From: 3-1-20CM-4-69-9 sp963833655
Lineage (GTDB): Bacteria > Actinomycetota > Thermoleophilia > Gaiellales > Gaiellaceae
Assembly (NCBI GenBank): GCA_963833655.1
Contig: CAWHYL010000001.1
Span: forward strand, 44,523-108,522
Length of the DNA stretch: 64,000 bases
Reading direction: 5' to 3'
Made by a program: the position numbers and the translations under genes. The notes under the pieces were generated by a model. The model did no database searches, had not been told where the DNA came from, and was given only the letters and a program-made list of their open reading frames with translations. Each line of letters opens with the position of its first letter. The stretch's first letter is position 1. Of this stretch, positions 16,733 to 24,079 are shown one piece after another.

Positions 16733-17302
16733 ATGGGGTTGCGCAACGTCCTCTTCGGCCGCAAGCAGCTGGCCGGGCCGGCGCGCGAGCGGCTGTTCGC
16801 GCTGACGACCGCCGCGGTGACGCTGGACACCGAGCTCGGCCTGCACACCGCGGGCGCGGGCGGCATCTGCTTCAAGCCGCTGTCGGCCGGCGACTTCGTG
16901 CGTGCCGAGAACGACCTGCAGCAGCTGCTCGACGGGATCGCCGCCGAGTCCGGCTCGAAGCTCGACCGCCGCGAGGACAAGTTCGGCTACACCTGGATCG
17001 TCGTCCACGATGCCGACCTCGAGGATCAGGTGGCCGCAGTCCACGCCGTCGCGCAGGGCCTCGAGGAGCAGGGCTTCGGCGGCCAGCTCCTCGCCGCGGT
17101 CTTCAGGTTCGACGGCGCCAAGCATCCCGTCTACTGGATCTACGGCTACAAGCGGGGCGCTTTCTGGCCGTTCGTCCCGACGGGCGAGGGCCAGGAGCGC
17201 GACAACGCGGAAGAGCTCGAGCTGAAGGCAAAGCTCGAGCCCGAGCTGCCGGTCGAGGGTGACCTAAGCCGTTGGTTCGGCGTCTTCGACTCTCCGGTCT
17301 AG
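16733..17302 (+). CDS. PspA-associated protein PspAB
   Basis: A 189-aa soluble protein matching the actinobacterial PspAB family. The start 'GLRNVLFGRKQ', 'LFALTTAAVTLDTELGLHTAGAGGICFKPLSAGDF', 'DKFGYTWIVVHDADLEDQVAAVHAVAQGLEEQGFG', 'VYWIYGYKRGAFWPFVPTGEGQERDNAEELELKAKL' and 'DLSRWFGVFDSPV' all fit. It is linked to envelope stress with PspA and HtpX. It lies 23 bp after htpX and probably in the same operon; pspA itself is at 21883-22641. The molecular role is unknown. Confidence 0.85.
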   Translation: MGLRNVLFGRKQLAGPARERLFALTTAAVTLDTELGLHTAGAGGICFKPLSAGDFVRAENDLQQLLDGIAAESGSKLDRREDKFGYTWIVVHDADLEDQVAAVHAVAQGLEEQGFGGQLLAAVFRFDGAKHPVYWIYGYKRGAFWPFVPTGEGQERDNAEELELKAKLEPELPVEGDLSRWFGVFDSPV

Positions 17303-17329
17303 CGGGCTGACCCTGCGGGTCAGCCCGCT
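17301..17329 (+). terminator. 12-bp perfect hairpin at the pspAB stop codon
   Basis: AGCGGGCTGACC and its exact reverse complement enclose a 5-nt loop. The first bases overlap the TAG stop. No T-tract follows. It is the first hairpin of repeat copy B. Confidence 0.6.
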
Positions 17330-17339
17330 GGCGATGTAC

Positions 17340-17524
17340 GCCGCTTCGCGGGGAAACGCGCGCGGGCGGAGCCCACGCGCTCCAGTGGTGCTGGGCGGGT
17401 GATCCCTTCCGTGCGGCGCGCGCAGGCTGCGCGTGCGCGCGTCGCATCAGTTCGCCTTCGCGTAAGCCCTGCGGCTTACGCGCAGGCCTTGACGGGGTCT
17501 GACCCCGCAGGGGTCTGACCCCAG
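17340..17524. repeat. multi-hairpin intergenic repeat, copy B
   Basis: It has the same series of inverted repeats as 4468-4650: a GCGCGGGC-rich hairpin, the GTGCGGCGCGCGCAGG arm closed by GCGCGCGTCGCAT, GTAAGCC-CTGC-GGCTTAC, and GGGGTCTGACCCC repeated as GGGGTCTGACCCC. Differences between the copies tend to keep the pairing. Confidence 0.8.
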
Positions 17525-17604
17525 CCGTCCGCCTAGACCTTCGTCCACGCGCGGCCCCTCTTCCCGATGTGGACGCCTCTTGGCCGCGCTGCAACGCTCG
17601 GCAT

Positions 17605-17796
17605 GTGCGTCCCTTGCTCCGCACCGCCATCCTTGCCATCTGCGTCTTTGTCGGGTCCTCCGCGCTCGGAGACGCCTCGCCACGGACGAACGGCGTGCCG
17701 GTGCCCGGCCCGGGCAAGCCCGTCTCCAACGTTCGGGCCGCGCTGCGAGCGCCGAGGATCTCGGTCGTGCCGCGGTATCCGCGGCAGCCCTCCTAA
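17605..17796 (+). CDS. small secreted protein, unknown
   Basis: A 63-aa frame starting with GTG: 'RPLLRTAILAICVFVGSSALGDASP' looks like a signal peptide with cleavage near ALGDA. The mature Pro/Arg-rich tail is about 40 residues (NGVPVPGPGKPVSNVRAALRAP). An AACGCT box lies 6 nt before the GTG. No homologous family is recognised, so this is a tentative call based on the signal sequence and promoter spacing. Confidence 0.4.
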   Translation: MRPLLRTAILAICVFVGSSALGDASPRTNGVPVPGPGKPVSNVRAALRAPRISVVPRYPRQPS

Positions 17797-17816
17797 GACT
17801 TCCTTTCGAACCTTTT

Positions 17817-17831
17817 CCCGCAAATTGCGGG
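17817..17831. promoter_or_regulatory. 15-bp perfect palindrome
   Basis: CCCGCAA-A-TTGCGGG, the first of three perfect palindromes in 80 bp upstream of the ribbon-helix-helix operon. It could be an operator, or a short terminator for the small gene at 17605. Confidence 0.5.
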
Positions 17832-17834
17832 CTT

Positions 17835-17851
17835 TGCGTCATAATGACGCA
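17835..17851. promoter_or_regulatory. 17-bp perfect palindrome
   Basis: TGCGTCAT-A-ATGACGCA. The half-site TGACGC recurs at 17855 and resembles the TGACAT half-site of the third palindrome. Confidence 0.6.
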
Positions 17852-17871
17852 CGGTGACGCCATGAATGACC

Positions 17872-17907
17872 TTGACATGACATCATCGTGATGTCACAGT
17901 GCCGCCC
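17872..17907 (+). promoter_or_regulatory. promoter with 19-bp palindromic operator
   Basis: TTGACA at 17872-17877, a 17-bp spacer, a weak -10 CACAGT at 17895-17900, and ATG at 17908 after 7 nt. The spacer is occupied by TGACATCA-TCG-TGATGTCA (17878-17896), a perfect 8-bp-arm palindrome placed to block RNA polymerase. Confidence 0.6.
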
Positions 17908-18360
17908 ATGAACGTGGCGGCCTACGTCGAGGCGCTCCAGCAGGATCTGGCCAACGTCGCCGGCATCGGCGACGACGCAATCGCGGAAGCAGCCCGCCGG
18001 ATCAGCGCAGCCCTCGAGTCATCCCTCCGGCTCCGGCTGATGGACGCCCTCGGCGAGGCCGCCGCGGAGCTCACGAACCAGCTGCCCGACGGCCACGTGG
18101 AGGTGCGCGTGAGCGGAGGCGAGCCGGAGCTGGTCTACGTCCCGGAGCCGGGCGCGCCTCCGCCCACCGGCCTCGAGGATCTCAGCGCCCGCATCACGCT
18201 GCGCCTCCCCGAGACGCTCAAGTCGATCGTCGACGCGGCTGCCCAGGAAGCGGGCGTGTCGGCGAACACCTGGCTGCTGCAGCAGATCCATCGCAGCGCT
18301 GACCCGCAGAAGCGGCGGTCGCACCCCGGGCGCCGCATGACCGGCTACGGCCAGAGCTGA
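17908..18360 (+). CDS. ribbon-helix-helix (HicB/Arc-like C-terminus) protein
   Basis: A 150-aa protein. Residues 1-85 are a helical region with 'NQLPDGHVEVRVSGGEPELVYV'. The C-terminal part 'ARITLRLPETLKSIVDAAAQEAGVSANTWLLQQIHRS' is a ribbon-helix-helix DNA-binding motif as in HicB-type antitoxins and Arc. It is first in an operon behind palindromic operator sites, so autoregulation is likely. No HicA-like toxin is adjacent. It may instead be the regulator of the envelope/efflux genes that follow. Confidence 0.7.
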   Translation: MNVAAYVEALQQDLANVAGIGDDAIAEAARRISAALESSLRLRLMDALGEAAAELTNQLPDGHVEVRVSGGEPELVYVPEPGAPPPTGLEDLSARITLRLPETLKSIVDAAAQEAGVSANTWLLQQIHRSADPQKRRSHPGRRMTGYGQS

Positions 18361-18371
18361 AAGGAGTCACG

Positions 18372-18545
18372 ATGCACGTCCTCCCACTCCCGTTCGGACT
18401 CGCACTGGCGCTCATGCCGCGCCGCGAGGCAAAGACCTTCCGCCGCAAGGAAGAGATCCGGCCGCACATTCGCAACGCCATCCGGCCGCGCGACGCGTAC
18501 CTCGGCGACCTGCGCTACTTCAACAACGTTCGGGGCTCGCTCTGA
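18372..18545 (+). CDS. 57-aa basic small protein, unknown
   Basis: An exact AAGGAG lies 5 nt before the ATG and the stop overlaps the next start as TGATG. The gene therefore sits in a tightly coupled position between the ribbon-helix-helix and DUF4097 genes. The protein begins with a hydrophobic stretch (HVLPLPFGLALALM) and continues with a basic region (PRREAKTFRRKEEIRPHIRN) ending 'DLRYFNNVRGSL'. No family is recognised. Confidence 0.65.
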   Translation: MHVLPLPFGLALALMPRREAKTFRRKEEIRPHIRNAIRPRDAYLGDLRYFNNVRGSL

Positions 18546-19411
18546 TGCGGAACGAGACGTTCCATACGCCCGGGCCGGTCCGCCTGGACGTCGAGATGCC
18601 GGCCGGCGAGATCGAGATCGCAACCGCCGATACTGAGGAGACGCACGTCGAGCTCGAAGCCACGTCAGGCAACGAGCAGGTGCAGGAGATGGTCGCGGCG
18701 GCGCGCATCGAGTCGGTTCGCCGCGGCGACGTCTTCCACGTGACCGTCGCCGTGCGAACTCGCCACGGCGTCTGGATCTCGTTCAGCGGCGGCCCGGACA
18801 TCCGCCTCGGTACCCCGGAGATGCGCCTGCGCATCGCGTGCCCCGCCGGGGCCGAGCTCGACATCAAGACGAAGTCGGCGGATGTCCAAGCTCACGGCCG
18901 CTACGGCGACCTCGACTTCAAGACGGCCTCGGGCGACCTCAGCGTCGAGTCGGTCGGCGACGCCAGCGTGAAGACGGCGAGCGGCGACGTCCATCTGGAG
19001 ACGGTCGCCGGGACCCTCGACGTGAAGACCGTCTCCGGCGACATGCACGTCGCCGCGGTCGGCGGCAACGCGAATTTCCAGACCGTCTCCGGCGACGTGT
19101 TCGTGCATGACGCCGGCGGATCGATCAGCGCGAACAGCGTCTCCGGCGACCAGCGCTACGAGGCCGTCGTCAACGGCCGCGTCGAGCTGCGCGCGGTCTC
19201 GGGAGATCTGGGGGTCGGGATTCGGCGCGGCTCCCGGGTCTTCATCGACGCGAACACCGTCAGTGGCTCCACGAGCTCCGAGTTCGAGCTCTCCGACGCG
19301 CCGCAGCCGGCCGAGCCGGCCGCCGAGGACGCGCCCCTCGTCGAGGTCTATGCGAAGACCGTCTCCGGCGACGTACGCCTCGAGCGTGCACCTGCACCGC
19401 TGACGGCATGA
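18545..19411 (+). CDS. DUF4097 beta-helix protein
   Basis: A 288-aa protein with the DUF4097 repeat. From about residue 100 there are about ten imperfect repeats of the form K-T-x-S-G-D-h-x-h/V-x-x-V ('FKTASGDLSVESV', 'VKTASGDVHLETV', 'VKTVSGDMHVAAV', 'FQTVSGDVFVHDA'). These predict a right-handed parallel beta-helix. No signal peptide is evident. Often found with PspC/LiaF-type envelope-stress genes, it may act as a scaffold. It is coupled by TGATG upstream and ATGA downstream. Confidence 0.85.
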   Translation: MRNETFHTPGPVRLDVEMPAGEIEIATADTEETHVELEATSGNEQVQEMVAAARIESVRRGDVFHVTVAVRTRHGVWISFSGGPDIRLGTPEMRLRIACPAGAELDIKTKSADVQAHGRYGDLDFKTASGDLSVESVGDASVKTASGDVHLETVAGTLDVKTVSGDMHVAAVGGNANFQTVSGDVFVHDAGGSISANSVSGDQRYEAVVNGRVELRAVSGDLGVGIRRGSRVFIDANTVSGSTSSEFELSDAPQPAEPAAEDAPLVEVYAKTVSGDVRLERAPAPLTA

Positions 19412-20730
19412 AGCTTTGGCCGACCGGAGGGCTCTGGCGCCAGCCTGACTTCATCCGGCTCTGGTCGGCCGAGACCGTCAGCCAGTTCGGGACGCAGTTC
19501 ACGCAGCTGGCGCTCCCGCTCGTGGCGATCGACGTGCTGCACGTCAGCGCGTTCCAGGTTGCAGCGCTGACCACCGTCGAGTTCCTGCCGTTTCTTCTCG
19601 TGAGCCTCCCCGCCGGTGTCTGGGTCGACCGGCTGCGTCGCCGCCCGATCCTCGTCGTCGGCGACCTCGCGCGCGCGCTCTTGCTCGCGTCGGTGCCGGT
19701 CGCGTACTGGACCGGGCATCTGACGATGACGCAGCTCTACGTCGTCGGCTTCCTCGTCGGGATCGCGACCGTGTTCTTCGACGTCGCGTACCAGTCGTAC
19801 CTGCCGTCGATCGTCGAGCGGCAGCAGCTGATCGACGGCAACTCGAAGCTCGAGATCAGCCGCGCAGCTGCGCAACTCGGCGGCCCGGGTCTTGCCGGCA
19901 TCGTGATCGACTTCCTGAGAGCGCCCGCTGCGCTCGCGTTCGATGCGATCAGCTACGTCGGCTCGGCGGTGTTCATCTTCTCGATCCGCAAGACCGAGAG
20001 CTCCGCGCGCACGGATGCGCCCCGGCGCCGCATGCGCGTTGAGCTGCGCGAGGGGCTGCGCTGGGTGTTGACGCATCCCTACCTGAAGAACATCGCGGCC
20101 TGCACGGCGCTGTTCAACTTCTGGGGGAACATGGGCTTCGCCGTGCTGCTCGTGTTCGCGCGCCGCGAGCTGCACCTGAGCCCGCTCGCGATCGGGCTCG
20201 CGTTCACGCTCAGCAACATCGGCCCGCTGCTCGCAGCGTTCAACGCGAACCGGATCTCGTCGCGGCTCGGTGTGGGGCGCACGATCATCGTCGCGTCGAT
20301 CATCGGCGCACCGACGTTCCTCGTCATCCCGTTCGCGCCCGAGGGCAACGCCTCGCTCTTCGTCTTGGTCCCGGCGTTCATCGTCGGCGGGCTCTCGAAC
20401 GTGATCTACAACGTGACGCAGGTGAGCCTGCGGCAGGCGATCACGCCGGAGCGGCTGCAGGGCCGCATGAACTCGGTGATGCGTTTCATCGTCTGGGGGA
20501 CGATCCCGCTCGGCTCGCTGATCGGCGGCGTCCTCGCGAGCACCATCGGCGTCAAGGAAACGCTGATCGTCAGCGGCATCGGCTGCTTCATGCCGTTCCT
20601 GCCCGTGCTGTTCTCGCCGGTGCGCGACATCAGGGAGATGCCCGAGCCGATCGCGGACGAGACGGCGGCTGTGTACGGCCCGCTGGTTGCCGACGCAGCA
20701 CCGGTCCCGGCCGAGCACCTGGGGAACTGA
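19408..20730 (+). CDS. MFS transporter (EntS-like exporter), first of a pair
   Basis: A 440-aa twelve-helix major facilitator of the MFS_3/EntS group: 'FIRLWSAETVSQFGTQFTQLALPLVAIDVL', loop 2-3 motif 'LPAGVWVDRLRRRPILVVGDLARALLL', and 'GLSNVIYNVTQVSLRQAITPERLQGRMNSVMRFIVWGTIPLG'. It exports unknown small molecules across the membrane. It overlaps DUF4097 by ATGA and the second MFS gene by TGATG, so all are translated together. Confidence 0.9.
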   Translation: MKLWPTGGLWRQPDFIRLWSAETVSQFGTQFTQLALPLVAIDVLHVSAFQVAALTTVEFLPFLLVSLPAGVWVDRLRRRPILVVGDLARALLLASVPVAYWTGHLTMTQLYVVGFLVGIATVFFDVAYQSYLPSIVERQQLIDGNSKLEISRAAAQLGGPGLAGIVIDFLRAPAALAFDAISYVGSAVFIFSIRKTESSARTDAPRRRMRVELREGLRWVLTHPYLKNIAACTALFNFWGNMGFAVLLVFARRELHLSPLAIGLAFTLSNIGPLLAAFNANRISSRLGVGRTIIVASIIGAPTFLVIPFAPEGNASLFVLVPAFIVGGLSNVIYNVTQVSLRQAITPERLQGRMNSVMRFIVWGTIPLGSLIGGVLASTIGVKETLIVSGIGCFMPFLPVLFSPVRDIREMPEPIADETAAVYGPLVADAAPVPAEHLGN

Positions 20731-21965
20731 TGCGCGACCTGCTGCGTATTCGCGACGCACGCATCTTCCTCGCCGGTTGGACGGTGTCGCAGTTCGGCGA
20801 TTGGGCACTGATCATCGTCCTCGCGGTCTGGGCGAAGTCGCTCACCGACAGCAACGCGTCGGCCGGCCTCGTCTTCTTCGCGCTCGCCGCGCCGTCGATC
20901 TTCTCGCCGCTCGCCGGCCTGGTCGTCGACCGCGTGCGCCGCCGTCCACTGCTGATCGGCGTCTACTCGGTCGAAGCCTTCGTCGTGCTCTCACTGCTCT
21001 TTGTGCACGACCGCGGCGACGTGTGGCTGCTCTACGCGATGGCCGTGTTCATCGGCTGCTTCGGAACGCTCGCGGCGTCGGCGCGTTCTGCCCTGATGAC
21101 GACGACGATCCCGCGCGAGCTGCTCGGCGAAGGCAACGCGATCTTCCAGTCCGTGCGCGAAGGGCTGCGGCTGATCGCGCCGCTCATCGGCGCCGGCATC
21201 TATGCGGCATGGGGTGGCGGGGTTGTCGCGGTGATCGACTCGATCAGCTTCGTCTTCGTCGTCGCGGCGCTGCTGCTGATGCGGAGCCCCGAACCCCGGT
21301 TCGCGCGTGTCGAGCACAGCTTCATGTCGGAGGCACTCGCAGGGGCGAAGCACATCGTCTACACGCTCCCGCTCCGGCAGATCGTGTTCTCGACCGGCGC
21401 GGCCCTGCTCGTCGTCGGCTTCTCCGAGACGATCATCTTCGCGGCCATCGACCAGGGCTTGCACCGGCCGCCGTCGTTCCTCGGCGTGCTCAGCTCGCTG
21501 CAGGGAATCGGTGCGATCGCCGGCGGGCTGACCGCTGCGCGCGGGCTGCGTACGCTCGGCGACGTGCGCGTCGCCGGCCTCGGCATGGCGGGCTTCGCGG
21601 TCGGCGAGCTGAGCCTCGCGAGCTCCAGCCTCCCGCTGGTCGCGGTGGGCGTCGTCGTCGCCGGGTTCGGCGTGTCGTGGTTCATCGTCGGCTTGATGAC
21701 GGCGCTGCAGGTGCGAACGCCGCTGCGCCTCCAGGGCCGCGTTTCCTCGGCGGCCGACGTCTTCATCAGCACCCCGCAGACGGTCTCGATCGCCGTCGGC
21801 GCGGTGTTGATCTCGGTTGTCGACTACCGCCTGCTGGTGCTCACGGAGTCGGTTGCCGTCGCGCTCTGCGCCGCGTACCTGCTCAGCCGCCGGGCTGTTG
21901 TTCCGTCTGAGGCTGAGAGCCCTCGAGCTCCTTCTGGGGAGCTCCTGAGCCAACCTCAGCCTTGA
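20730..21965 (+). CDS. MFS transporter (EntS-like exporter), second of a pair
   Basis: A 411-aa protein of the same MFS_3 group: 'RIFLAGWTVSQFGDWALIIVLAVWAKSL', 'LAGLVVDRVRRRPLLIGVYSVEAFVVL', 'IPRELLGEGNAIFQSVREGLRLIAPLIGAGIY', 'LQVRTPLRLQGRVSSAADVFISTPQTVSIAVGAVLIS'. It is likely a paralog of the gene before it and could form a heterodimer or work in parallel. Its last 83 bp lie antisense to the 3' end of pspA. Confidence 0.9.
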   Translation: MRDLLRIRDARIFLAGWTVSQFGDWALIIVLAVWAKSLTDSNASAGLVFFALAAPSIFSPLAGLVVDRVRRRPLLIGVYSVEAFVVLSLLFVHDRGDVWLLYAMAVFIGCFGTLAASARSALMTTTIPRELLGEGNAIFQSVREGLRLIAPLIGAGIYAAWGGGVVAVIDSISFVFVVAALLLMRSPEPRFARVEHSFMSEALAGAKHIVYTLPLRQIVFSTGAALLVVGFSETIIFAAIDQGLHRPPSFLGVLSSLQGIGAIAGGLTAARGLRTLGDVRVAGLGMAGFAVGELSLASSSLPLVAVGVVVAGFGVSWFIVGLMTALQVRTPLRLQGRVSSAADVFISTPQTVSIAVGAVLISVVDYRLLVLTESVAVALCAAYLLSRRAVVPSEAESPRAPSGELLSQPQP

Positions 21966-22641
21966 GCTGCTCGAGCTCGGCGTCGACCTGCTGCTGCGAC
22001 GCGACCTGCTGGAGCTCGCGGTCGAGCTGCGTCTTGTCGGAGCCGAGCTCTTGGAGGTCGCCCGACTGGATCAGCTCGTCCATCGCCGACGCGCGCGCCT
22101 GCATCTGGTCGGTCTTGTCCTTGGCGCGCTGAATCGCGAGGCCGGTGTTGTCCATCTCGCGGCCGATCCCGGTGGCGGCCTCGCCGATGCGGACCTGCGC
22201 CTCGGCGGCCGAGTACTGCGCCTTGATCACTTCCTTCTGCGAGCGGAACTGCTCGATCCGGGCCTCGAGCTGCTTCTGGTTGTCGACGAGCTTCACCTGC
22301 TGGTCCTCGAGCTGCTTCACCTGCCCGTCGAGATCTTGGAGCTGCTGCTGGATTCCCGACTTGCGCTCGAGGGCCTGGCGCGCGAGGTCCTCGCGGCCGG
22401 CCGCGAGCGCCTGCCGCGCCTGGGTGTCGAGCTTCACGACGTTCTGCTCGAGCTGCTGCGTCTGGATCTGCAGGCGCTTCTTCGCGGTGACGACGTCCGC
22501 AACGCCGCGCTTCACGTTCTGGAGCGACTCGAGCTGGCGCTCGTACGAGTAGTCGAGAGTCTGGTTCGGGTTCTCCGCGCGGTTGAGCAGCGCGTTCCAC
22601 TTCGCCTTGATGATCTCGTTGGTTCGGGACACGAGGCCCAT
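21883..22641 (-). CDS. pspA: PspA/IM30 (Vipp1) family membrane-stress protein
   Basis: A 252-aa coiled-coil protein that binds and stabilises damaged membranes: 'GLVSRTNEIIKAKWNALLNRAENPNQTLDYSYERQLESLQNVKRGVADVVTAKKRL' is the membrane-binding helix 0/1 block. Long Gln/Glu-rich coils and 'QVRIGEAATGIGREMDNTGLAIQRAKDKTDQMQARASAMDEL' follow. The tail is Gln/Pro-rich. AAGGAG lies 8 nt before ATG 22641. Its 3' end overlaps the convergent MFS gene by 83 bp. Confidence 0.92.
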   Translation of the reverse strand: MGLVSRTNEIIKAKWNALLNRAENPNQTLDYSYERQLESLQNVKRGVADVVTAKKRLQIQTQQLEQNVVKLDTQARQALAAGREDLARQALERKSGIQQQLQDLDGQVKQLEDQQVKLVDNQKQLEARIEQFRSQKEVIKAQYSAAEAQVRIGEAATGIGREMDNTGLAIQRAKDKTDQMQARASAMDELIQSGDLQELGSDKTQLDRELQQVASQQQVDAELEQLKAEVGSGAPQKELEGSQPQTEQQPGG

Positions 22642-22674
22642 CGCTTCGACTCCTTCTCTTCGCTGGTCTGCGGG

Positions 22675-22686
22675 TAGCGTACCGGC
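22675..22686 (+). promoter_or_regulatory. -10 box of leaderless MBL gene
   Basis: TAGCGT followed by six bases and the GTG start at 22687. The gap to the divergent pspA start is 45 bp. Confidence 0.5.
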
Positions 22687-23343
22687 GTGCTGGTCGAGCG
22701 GAGCATGCACCCCGAGTGGCTCTCGAACGCCTACCTCGTCGCCGACGAGGAGGGTGGAGCGGCCGTCTTCGTCGACTCCGGGGCGGACGTGCAGCCGCTT
22801 CTGGCGGCGGCGGAGCGGTGGCGCGTCGAGCCGGCCTACGTGCTGCGGACGCACTCGCACCACGACCACGTCGTGCACGAGGCTGAGCTCGGCCTGCCGG
22901 TCCGGACGGACGCCGTCGAAGTCGGCGGGTTGCGCGTGGAGGCGCTGCCGACGCCGGGCCACTCCGACGACATGGTCGCGTTCGTCGTCAACGGCGAGGC
23001 GGTGTTCACCGGGGACACGCTGTTCAAGGATTCAGTCGGCGGCGGGAACCTCGATCAGGTGCGCGGGTCTGTCATGGACGTGCTGATGAAGCTGCCGCCC
23101 GAGACGCGTGTGCTGCCTGGTCATACCGACGAGACGACAATCGGGCGCGAGTGGGAGCAGAACCCGTTCGTCGTCGTCTGGCGCGGCGCGCAGCCCGAGG
23201 GCGCGGAGCGCATCCGGGTCGGCGGCGAGGACGCGACGCTGATCGTCTGGTCGCCGGACTACGACGGCGGCGGAAAGGCGTGGGTTCGCTTCGACGACGG
23301 CCGCGACGCCATCGTCGGCGGCTCACGCGTCGAGCGTCAGTGA
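22687..23343 (+). CDS. MBL-fold metallo-hydrolase (glyoxalase II-like)
   Basis: A 218-aa metallo-beta-lactamase-fold hydrolase. The metal site is 'RTHSHHDHVVHEAELG' (H-x-H-x-D-H), then 'LPTPGHSDDMVAFVV', 'AVFTGDTLFKDSVGGGN' (metal Asp) and 'RVLPGHTDETTIGREWEQNPFV' (metal His). The last motif is typical of YcbL/hydroxyacylglutathione-hydrolase-like enzymes, so a thioester or related small-molecule hydrolase is likely. The C-terminal ~55 residues look like an added SH3-like domain. The start is GTG. Confidence 0.88.
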   Translation: MLVERSMHPEWLSNAYLVADEEGGAAVFVDSGADVQPLLAAAERWRVEPAYVLRTHSHHDHVVHEAELGLPVRTDAVEVGGLRVEALPTPGHSDDMVAFVVNGEAVFTGDTLFKDSVGGGNLDQVRGSVMDVLMKLPPETRVLPGHTDETTIGREWEQNPFVVVWRGAQPEGAERIRVGGEDATLIVWSPDYDGGGKAWVRFDDGRDAIVGGSRVERQ

Positions 23344-23963
23344 CCGTCTTCGGGCTCGGCGAGCCCGTGCTCGAAGGCGTAGCGCGCGGCCTCCGTCCTG
23401 TTCGACACGCCGAGCTTGCGGTAGATGTTCGTCAGGTGGAACTTCACGGTCTGCTCGGCGACCCACAGCTCCTTCGAGATCGCCTCGTTCGACAGACCGC
23501 GCGCGACCGCACGCACGATTCCTAGCTCGCGCTCCGTCAGGCCGGCGTCCTTGGCCGCGCGCTCGCCGGGATCTTCGGTCACGCCGGCGGTCGTGAACAC
23601 GTTGCCGTCGAGCGCCTGGCGCAGCGCGCCGGCGAGATCGTCCGGGTCGATCGTCTTCACGATGTACGCGTTCGCGCCGCGCTTGAGCGCCGTCTGGATC
23701 AGATCCGGGTCCTGCGAGACGGAGAGCATCGCGACCTTCACGTCCGGGAACTCCTTGCGGATCTTCGACAGGCACGTGAGGCCGTCCATTTGCGGCATCC
23801 GGAGATCGAGCAGCACGAGCTCGGGCTTCAGCCGGCGAACGAGCGGCAGCACCTGGACGCCGTTCACGGCCTCTCCGACCACCTCGAAGCCGCCCGCGCG
23901 CTGGAGGGCCTGCTTCGTCCCTTCGACCATCAGGCGATGGTCGTCCGCAATCAAGACGCGCAC
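23337..23963 (-). CDS. NarL/LuxR-family response regulator
   Basis: A 208-aa two-component regulator. The receiver has the full set: acidic pair 'LIADDHR', phosphoacceptor Asp in 'LVLLDLRMPQMDG', Ser in 'AMLSVSQ' and Lys in 'AYIVKTIDP'. The C-terminal LuxR HTH is 'LTERELGIVRAVARGLSNEAISKELWVAEQTVKFHLTNIYRKLGVSNRTEAARYA'. TATCGT lies 7 nt before the GTG at 23963, fixing the start. No kinase is adjacent, but the NarX-type kinase at 33051 is a candidate partner. Confidence 0.92.
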   Translation of the reverse strand: MRVLIADDHRLMVEGTKQALQRAGGFEVVGEAVNGVQVLPLVRRLKPELVLLDLRMPQMDGLTCLSKIRKEFPDVKVAMLSVSQDPDLIQTALKRGANAYIVKTIDPDDLAGALRQALDGNVFTTAGVTEDPGERAAKDAGLTERELGIVRAVARGLSNEAISKELWVAEQTVKFHLTNIYRKLGVSNRTEAARYAFEHGLAEPEDGH

Positions 23964-24079
23964 GCCTCTCACGATAGCGGCGCACATGCACCACGTTTGT
24001 CGCCCAAAAGGGGGATGAATTCGTCCCTCGCTGAAGAAAGGATCAAAGGCAGACACCACGAGGACGGGGTACTGCGGTC

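Noticed and set aside
17899..18360. HicAB toxin-antitoxin pair
   Set aside because: The ribbon-helix-helix part fits HicB, but no HicA-like toxin precedes or follows; the neighbours are a 57-aa protein and DUF4097.
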